From: Streptomyces sp. cf386
Lineage (GTDB): Bacteria > Actinomycetota > Actinomycetes > Streptomycetales > Streptomycetaceae
Direction of reading: 5' to 3'
Length of the DNA stretch: 64,000 nt
NCBI RefSeq assembly: GCF_900103585.1
Contig: NZ_FNHV01000016.1
Span: 124,001-188,000, forward strand
Every line of letters begins with the position of its first letter. Position 1 is the stretch's first letter. This document shows, piece after piece, positions 59,505-64,000 of this stretch. The notes under the pieces were generated by a model. That model was given only the letters and a program-made list of their open reading frames with translations. It made no database searches and was not told the origin of the DNA. Made by a program: the position numbers and the translations under genes.

Positions 59505-61145
59505 ATGAGTACAGAGCGCGCGACGGAACTGGCGGCACTGGTCACCGCAGCCGGAGACGGCGACCCGGAGGCTCAGGATGCCCTGGTCGGTGCGTACCTC
59601 CCGTTGGTCTACAACATCGTGGGGAGGGCTCTGAACGGCTCCGTCGACGTCGATGACGTCGTGCAGGACACCATGCTCCGTGCCCTCGACGCGCTCGGCG
59701 GTCTGCGCACTCCCGAGAGTTTCCGCTCCTGGCTCGTGGCGATCGCGATGAACCAGGTCCGGGCCCACTGGCACGACCGCCAGTCCGCCCCCGGCGCCGT
59801 GGAGGAGGCCCAGGATCTCGCGGATCCGGGCGCCGACTTCGTGGACCTGACCATGGTGCAGCTCCAGCTGTCCGGTCAGCGTCAGGAGACCGCACGCGCG
59901 ACACGCTGGCTGGAGCCCGACGACCGAGGGCTGCTGTCCCTCTGGTGGCTGGAGTGCGCGGGCGAGCTGACCCGGGCCGAGGTCGCGTCCGCCCTGGAGC
60001 TGTCGCCGCAGCACACAGCGGTACGGGTGCAGCGGATGAAGGCGCAGTTGGAGGCGGCCCGGGTGGTGGTGCGGGCCCTCGACGGGCGGCCCCGCTGCCC
60101 GGAACTGCACGGCTTGCTGGCCTCCTGGGACGGCCGGCCCTCGGCGCTCTGGCGTAAGCGAATAGCCCGGCATGCCCGTGATTGCGTGCAATGCTCCGGT
60201 ATGTGGAGCGGGTTGATGCCCGCCGAAGGCCTCCTGGCCGGACTCGCGCTAGTCGTCGCGGCGCCCGCGCTCCTGGAGCGGGTGCTGTCCGCCTCCGGCG
60301 GGATGGCCGCGGTCGGCTCGGCCTCCCGGCTGAAAGAGTCCGGGGGCCACTCCGGGGCGGGCCGCAATGCCGGGCACCGTGGTGCGGGTGGCCGGGTGGC
60401 CTCCCGCAGCCAGGCCCGTCGGCGTCGACGTATCCGGCGCCGCGCCGTCGGAGGTGTCGTGGTGGCGGCCTGCGTGGCGGGCGGCGGCCTCTGGTACTTC
60501 GACAGGACCCCCGGCTCCGGCACCGAGGAGCCGACCGCCGCGCAGGCCGCCTCAGGCGCCCCCGATGTGGACCTCTCGGAAGTGAGTCCCGTCGAGACGT
60601 CCCCGTCACCTTCCAAGTCTCCCTCGCCCTCCGCGTCACCGTCGAAGAAGGCGAGCCCCTCCAAGTCCGCCAAACCCACCAAGAAGGCCTCGCCCACTCC
60701 CAAACCGACGCCCAGGCCGACTCGCACCGCGTCCAGTACGCCGCAGTCGCAGCCGGTCCCGACGGACACCGTCGGCCAGGTGGTCGCGCTGGTGAACAAG
60801 GAACGGTCGGCCGCCGGGTGCGGTCCGGTCGCCGAGGACACCCTGCTGAACAAGGCCGCGCTGGGCCACTCCGAGGACATGGCCGCCCGCGACTTCTTCG
60901 ACCACACCAACCCGGACGGGGAGGACCCCGGCCAGCGCATCACCGCCGCGGGCTACCGCTGGTCCACGTACGGGGAGAACATCGCCATGGGCCAGCAGAC
61001 CCCGGAGGCGGTGATGGAGTCCTGGATGAACAGCCCCGGCCACCGCGCCAACATCCTCAACTGCTCCTTCAAGGACATCGGCGTGGGCATCCACAAGGGC
61101 TCGGGCGGCCCCTGGTGGACGCAGGCCTTCGGCGCGAAGCTGTGA
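59505..61145 (+). CDS. ECF sigma factor fused to zinc finger, membrane helix and CAP/SCP domain
   Basis: Protein of 546 residues. Region 2 (about 25-95: YLPLVYNIVGRALNG, VDDVVQDTMLRALDAL) and region 4 (about 130-185: RAEVASALELSPQHTAVRVQRMK) are well kept, so it should bind RNA polymerase and a promoter. H223-x3-C227-x2-C230 is the zinc anti-sigma signature. A very basic stretch and one membrane helix (314-331) follow, then a Ser/Pro/Lys-rich linker and an outer CAP/SCP1 domain (about 420-546; GHSEDMA, YGENIA, SPGHRANIL). Thus the sigma factor, its anti-sigma part and an extracellular module are one polypeptide. ATG 59505 follows AGGGAAG; a TTG lies directly before it. Confidence 0.88.
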   Translation: MSTERATELAALVTAAGDGDPEAQDALVGAYLPLVYNIVGRALNGSVDVDDVVQDTMLRALDALGGLRTPESFRSWLVAIAMNQVRAHWHDRQSAPGAVEEAQDLADPGADFVDLTMVQLQLSGQRQETARATRWLEPDDRGLLSLWWLECAGELTRAEVASALELSPQHTAVRVQRMKAQLEAARVVVRALDGRPRCPELHGLLASWDGRPSALWRKRIARHARDCVQCSGMWSGLMPAEGLLAGLALVVAAPALLERVLSASGGMAAVGSASRLKESGGHSGAGRNAGHRGAGGRVASRSQARRRRRIRRRAVGGVVVAACVAGGGLWYFDRTPGSGTEEPTAAQAASGAPDVDLSEVSPVETSPSPSKSPSPSASPSKKASPSKSAKPTKKASPTPKPTPRPTRTASSTPQSQPVPTDTVGQVVALVNKERSAAGCGPVAEDTLLNKAALGHSEDMAARDFFDHTNPDGEDPGQRITAAGYRWSTYGENIAMGQQTPEAVMESWMNSPGHRANILNCSFKDIGVGIHKGSGGPWWTQAFGAKL

Positions 61146-61172
61146 GGCGGACCGCCTGGCGCCCGGGGGGCG

Positions 61173-62594
61173 TCACAGCATGACGTGCTTGACCTGCGTG
61201 TAGTCGAGCAGACCGGTGAGGGAGAGATCGCTGCCGTACCCGGAGTGGCGAACGCCCCCGTGCGGCATCTCCGACACCGTCGTGCCGTGGGTGTTGACCC
61301 AGACGATGCCGGTCCGCAGCGCCCGGCTCGCCCGCATGGCGCGGTCGTGGTCGCGGGTCCAGACGCTCGCGGCGAGCCCCTGGGGAACGTCGTTGGCCAT
61401 CCGGACGGCCTCGGACTCGTCGGTGAACGGCTGGACGGTGACGACCGGCCCGAACACTTCGCTCTGCACGATCTCGTCCCGCTGCCGCACCCCGGCGACC
61501 ACCGTGGCCTGGTGGAAGTAGCCGGGTCGGTCCAGAGCGGCGCCACCCGTGATGACCTCGGCGTGGTCCGGGAGCCGCTCCAACAGGCCGCGTACGGCGG
61601 CGAGTTGGGCGGCGTTCGCGACCGGCCCGAAGTCGGCGTGCTCGTCGTCCGGTGCGCCGGGCAGCCGCCGCGCGGCCCGGTCGGCGAAGTGGGCCAGGAA
61701 GCCGTCGTGGATCCGTCGGTCCACCAGGATCCGGGTCGCGGCCGTGCAGTCCTGCCCCGCGTTGTAGAAGGCGAGCGCCGACAACTGCTCGACCGCGTCG
61801 TCGAGATCGGCGTCCGCGTGCACCAACACCGGTGCGTTTCCGCCGAGTTCGAGGTGCAGCCGCTTGAGGTCGACGGCCGCCGCGGCGGCGATCTCCTGTC
61901 CGGCGCGGACACTTCCGGTGACGGCCACCAGCCGGATGTGCGGGTGGGCGACGAGGGCCCGCCCGGTGTCGCGGTCGCCGCAGACGACGTTGAGCACACC
62001 GGGCGGCAGATGCTCGGCGGCCAGCCGCGCCAGGAGCGCGGCCGACGACGGCGTGGTGTCGGACGGCTTCAGGACGACGGTGTTCCCGGCGGCCAGCGCG
62101 GGGGCGACCTTCCACACGGCCATCATCAGCGGGTAGTTCCACGGCGTGATCTGGCCGCACACGCCGACCGGCTCGCGCCGCACCACGGACGTGCGGCCCG
62201 GCGTGTACTCGGCCGCCGCGGCACCCGGCAGGTTCCGGGCGGCTCCGGCGAAGTACCGCAACACGTCCACGATCGCGGGCAGTTCGTCCGCCAGGAACAG
62301 GGCGCGCGGCTTGCCCGTGTCGGTCACCTCGGCCGCCGCCAGCGCGTCGGCCTCCCGCTCCAGCGCGTCGGCGATGCGCAGCAGTGCGGTCTGCCGCTGC
62401 GCCGGAGTCGTCGAGGACCAGCCGTGAAAGGCCTCGTCGGCCGACCGGCAGGCAGCGTCCACGTCCTTTGGACCGGAGAGCGGGGCCGTCCCGTGGGGGA
62501 GTCCGGTGGCCGGGTCGATCAAGGGCAGGATGGCGCCGGACGCGGCCGGTACGTCCCTGCCGCCGATGTGGTTGAGGCGGTCGGTATCAGCCAC
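61173..62594 (-). CDS. Aldehyde dehydrogenase (gamma-aminobutyraldehyde type)
   Basis: NAD-dependent aldehyde dehydrogenase of 473 residues. The motifs are ITPWNYPL, HLELGGNAP with the catalytic Glu, and NAGQDCTAATRILV with the catalytic Cys; GQDCTA is typical of amino- and betaine-aldehyde dehydrogenases. Its GTG start overlaps the end of the flavin amine oxidase gene by 8 nt. With that oxidase it would turn putrescine, via 4-aminobutanal, into GABA. The assignment of substrate rests on context. Confidence 0.93.
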   Translation of the reverse strand: MADTDRLNHIGGRDVPAASGAILPLIDPATGLPHGTAPLSGPKDVDAACRSADEAFHGWSSTTPAQRQTALLRIADALEREADALAAAEVTDTGKPRALFLADELPAIVDVLRYFAGAARNLPGAAAAEYTPGRTSVVRREPVGVCGQITPWNYPLMMAVWKVAPALAAGNTVVLKPSDTTPSSAALLARLAAEHLPPGVLNVVCGDRDTGRALVAHPHIRLVAVTGSVRAGQEIAAAAAVDLKRLHLELGGNAPVLVHADADLDDAVEQLSALAFYNAGQDCTAATRILVDRRIHDGFLAHFADRAARRLPGAPDDEHADFGPVANAAQLAAVRGLLERLPDHAEVITGGAALDRPGYFHQATVVAGVRQRDEIVQSEVFGPVVTVQPFTDESEAVRMANDVPQGLAASVWTRDHDRAMRASRALRTGIVWVNTHGTTVSEMPHGGVRHSGYGSDLSLTGLLDYTQVKHVML

Positions 62595-63906
62595 GGCGCA
62601 GCGTCTCCTCGGCGGCGGCGCGGCCGGTGCGCACGGCGCCCTCCATGTATCCGGCGACCCACTGGTCGGAGCCGCACACGTAGAACGGCGGTTCATGGGT
62701 GCCGTGCAGCGGCCCCACCGCCATCACCTCGCCCGGCGGCCACTGGGTGACGTACCCCTGGGTCCACGGATCGGTGCCCCACAGCCGCAGATGGCAGGAG
62801 GCCGGCTCCAGTGCCTCGTCGCCGAACATGCCGGCCATCTCGGCGAGCAGCTCGGGGGTTCGCAGCTGGGGCGGGGTGCCCAGCAGGACGCCGTATCGCT
62901 CGGGCGGGATCAGCGCCGACAAGACGCCCTCGTTCTGCGGCCAGGTGCTGCCCAGCACACCCTCTGCCTCGGACAGACCGTTCAGACCGGCCTCCCTCCA
63001 GAAGGGACGGTCGTAGACCGCGGCGAACTTCGCGGCCGTGGCCTGGCGTTGCCGATGCAGGGAGGCGAGCCGCGCCTCGCTCACCCCGCTGATGGCGACG
63101 TCGCGCAGCGGACCGACGGGCAGGGCGCTCACCACCGCCCCGGCGGTGAGGACCTCGCCGGCGACCAGACGTACGGAGCACCGGCCGGGGCGTACGTCCA
63201 GCGCGGCGACGGGCGAGCCGAGCCGGATGCGCGGGCCCAGCTCGCGGCCGAGGACCTCGGCGAGCGTCGCCGATCCGTCCGCGAGCCGCAGCCCCTCCCA
63301 GTCGGCGTAGTCGTAGTCGCCCGTGCCGGAGCCGGGGACCGCGGCGCTCTTGCGCAGCGCCGCCAGCAGGGAGATCCGCTCGTAGGAGCCCCCTGCCAGG
63401 GCGAGTTGGCCGATGTCCCACAGCCGTACGACGGCGGGCGTGGCCTGCCGGGAGCGCAGCCAGTCGGCCACGGAGAGGCGGTCCAGGGCGGCAGCGTCCG
63501 GATGCGACCAGGGGTCGTCCGGGTCGACGGTGGCGGCGAGCGCGGTGAACTCGCCGCTCAGGCGCTCGTGCAGGGCCGCGTCACCGGTGCCGAACCAGTG
63601 CGGGGGGTCACCGGCCGAGACGCCCTCCGCAGTGGCACGGGTGATGCGGCCGGGCTCCTCGACATAGCTGGGGACCAGGTCGAGGTCGAGTTCCTTGGCG
63701 AGTCGGAGATAGGCGGTGTGCCCGTTGCCCACCACCTCGCCGCCCAGCTGGACGGTACGGCCGTCGGGTGTACGGGTCTGCTCGACCCGGCCGCCGACGC
63801 GGTCCCGGGCCTCCAGGACGAGCACGTCGGTGCCGGCGGCGGCCAGGTCCCGGGCTGCACAGAGCCCGGCGAGACCGGCGCCGAGCACGATCACGTCGTG
63901 ATGCAT
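62587..63906 (-). CDS. Flavin-containing amine oxidase (putrescine oxidase-like)
   Basis: FAD-dependent amine oxidase of 439 residues. The N-terminal dinucleotide motif is VIVLGAGLAGLCAARDL followed by LEARDRVGGRV; the C-terminal FAD-contact segment is YVCGSDQWVAGYMEGAVRTG. It matches the monoamine/putrescine oxidase family. It lies between an ABC transporter ATPase gene with polyamine-type ending (48 nt upstream) and an aminoaldehyde dehydrogenase gene (8-nt overlap), which makes polyamine breakdown the likely role. Confidence 0.93.
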   Translation of the reverse strand: MHHDVIVLGAGLAGLCAARDLAAAGTDVLVLEARDRVGGRVEQTRTPDGRTVQLGGEVVGNGHTAYLRLAKELDLDLVPSYVEEPGRITRATAEGVSAGDPPHWFGTGDAALHERLSGEFTALAATVDPDDPWSHPDAAALDRLSVADWLRSRQATPAVVRLWDIGQLALAGGSYERISLLAALRKSAAVPGSGTGDYDYADWEGLRLADGSATLAEVLGRELGPRIRLGSPVAALDVRPGRCSVRLVAGEVLTAGAVVSALPVGPLRDVAISGVSEARLASLHRQRQATAAKFAAVYDRPFWREAGLNGLSEAEGVLGSTWPQNEGVLSALIPPERYGVLLGTPPQLRTPELLAEMAGMFGDEALEPASCHLRLWGTDPWTQGYVTQWPPGEVMAVGPLHGTHEPPFYVCGSDQWVAGYMEGAVRTGRAAAEETLRRG

Positions 63907-63953
63907 CAGCTTCGCTTTCGATCACAGAGATTCGGCTGCAGAAGGAGGGGTTC

Positions 63954-64000
63954 TCAGGCCAGGACCAGGCAGTGCTCCGGCCGCCATCCGAACTCCACCG
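63954..64000 (-). CDS. ABC transporter ATP-binding protein, C-terminal end only (polyamine-type)
   Basis: Only the last 14 codons are visible: VEFGWRPEHCLVLA then TGA. This is the typical end of the TOBE domain of spermidine/putrescine (PotA-like) importer ATPases. The rest lies beyond the window. It precedes the amine oxidase gene on the same strand, supporting a polyamine uptake and degradation operon. Confidence 0.6.
   Translation of the reverse strand, partial: VEFGWRPEHCLVLA

Noticed and set aside
1-64000. CRISPR arrays, tRNA or rRNA genes, insertion sequences, phage genes
   Set aside because: No regularly spaced repeats, no cloverleaf-like segment with conserved T-arm, and no transposase or integrase motifs were noticed on either strand.

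Overview
The window is very GC-rich, genes commonly start with GTG and overlap as ATGA, and it carries a conservon, bldA-type TTA codons, a subtilisin inhibitor of the SSI family and many secreted glycosidases. Together these point to a Streptomyces chromosome. No rRNA, tRNA, CRISPR array, prophage or transposase was seen. All calls are by eye from the sequence; no database search was run.

Left part (1-9.2 kb): the end of an aldehyde dehydrogenase gene with an aryl-alcohol-type dehydrogenase, a quinone-oxidoreductase-like gene divergent from a GlxA-type AraC regulator around a perfect inverted repeat, then a complete conservon (cvnA-cvnB-cvnC-cvnD) translationally coupled to a cytochrome P450. 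The P450 is CYP157-like: Trp replaces Arg in its K-helix ExxR. Both cvnA and the P450 carry early TTA codons, and a PHO-box-like direct repeat lies upstream. Facing the conservon (9.2-11.1 kb) is an unrecognised 576-residue protein with a DDxxD motif, preceded by a 36-codon open frame that looks like the N-terminus of a bacterial terpene synthase.

Middle (11.3-34.6 kb): amidohydrolase plus amino-acid permease with a divergent TetR gene; small oxidoreductase, VOC and GST-type genes; a CYP105-like P450 with its own 3Fe-4S ferredoxin; a TetR/DUF1348 divergent pair with two near-identical operators; a carbohydrate locus (LacI regulator, ABC transporter, secreted GH with CBM-like domains, divergent GH36 alpha-galactosidase) with two identical 14-bp LacI-type operators; an aldo/keto reductase; and a PhyH/AraC divergent pair.

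Right part (34.6-64 kb): three genes (34899, 50763, 59505) encode proteins of one architecture: a sigma-factor-like N-terminal half, an HxxxCxxC zinc-finger anti-sigma signature, one membrane helix and an outside domain (ricin-B lectin in two, CAP/SCP in the third). Among them are a PAS-GAF-SpoIIE-HATPase phosphatase, secreted GH2 and GH9 enzymes (the latter with an exact CebR box), an ECF41 sigma factor coupled to an orphan cytochrome b, a Fic-like toxin-antitoxin pair, a four-gene hydroxyacid/permease operon with an unusually structured leader, an SSI-type protease inhibitor, a STAS protein, and at the right edge a polyamine-catabolism block (ABC ATPase end, amine oxidase, aldehyde dehydrogenase).

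Regulation is unusually readable here: at least seven perfect or near-perfect operators, five TTA-containing genes and three copies of a dispersed Streptomyces intergenic repeat.
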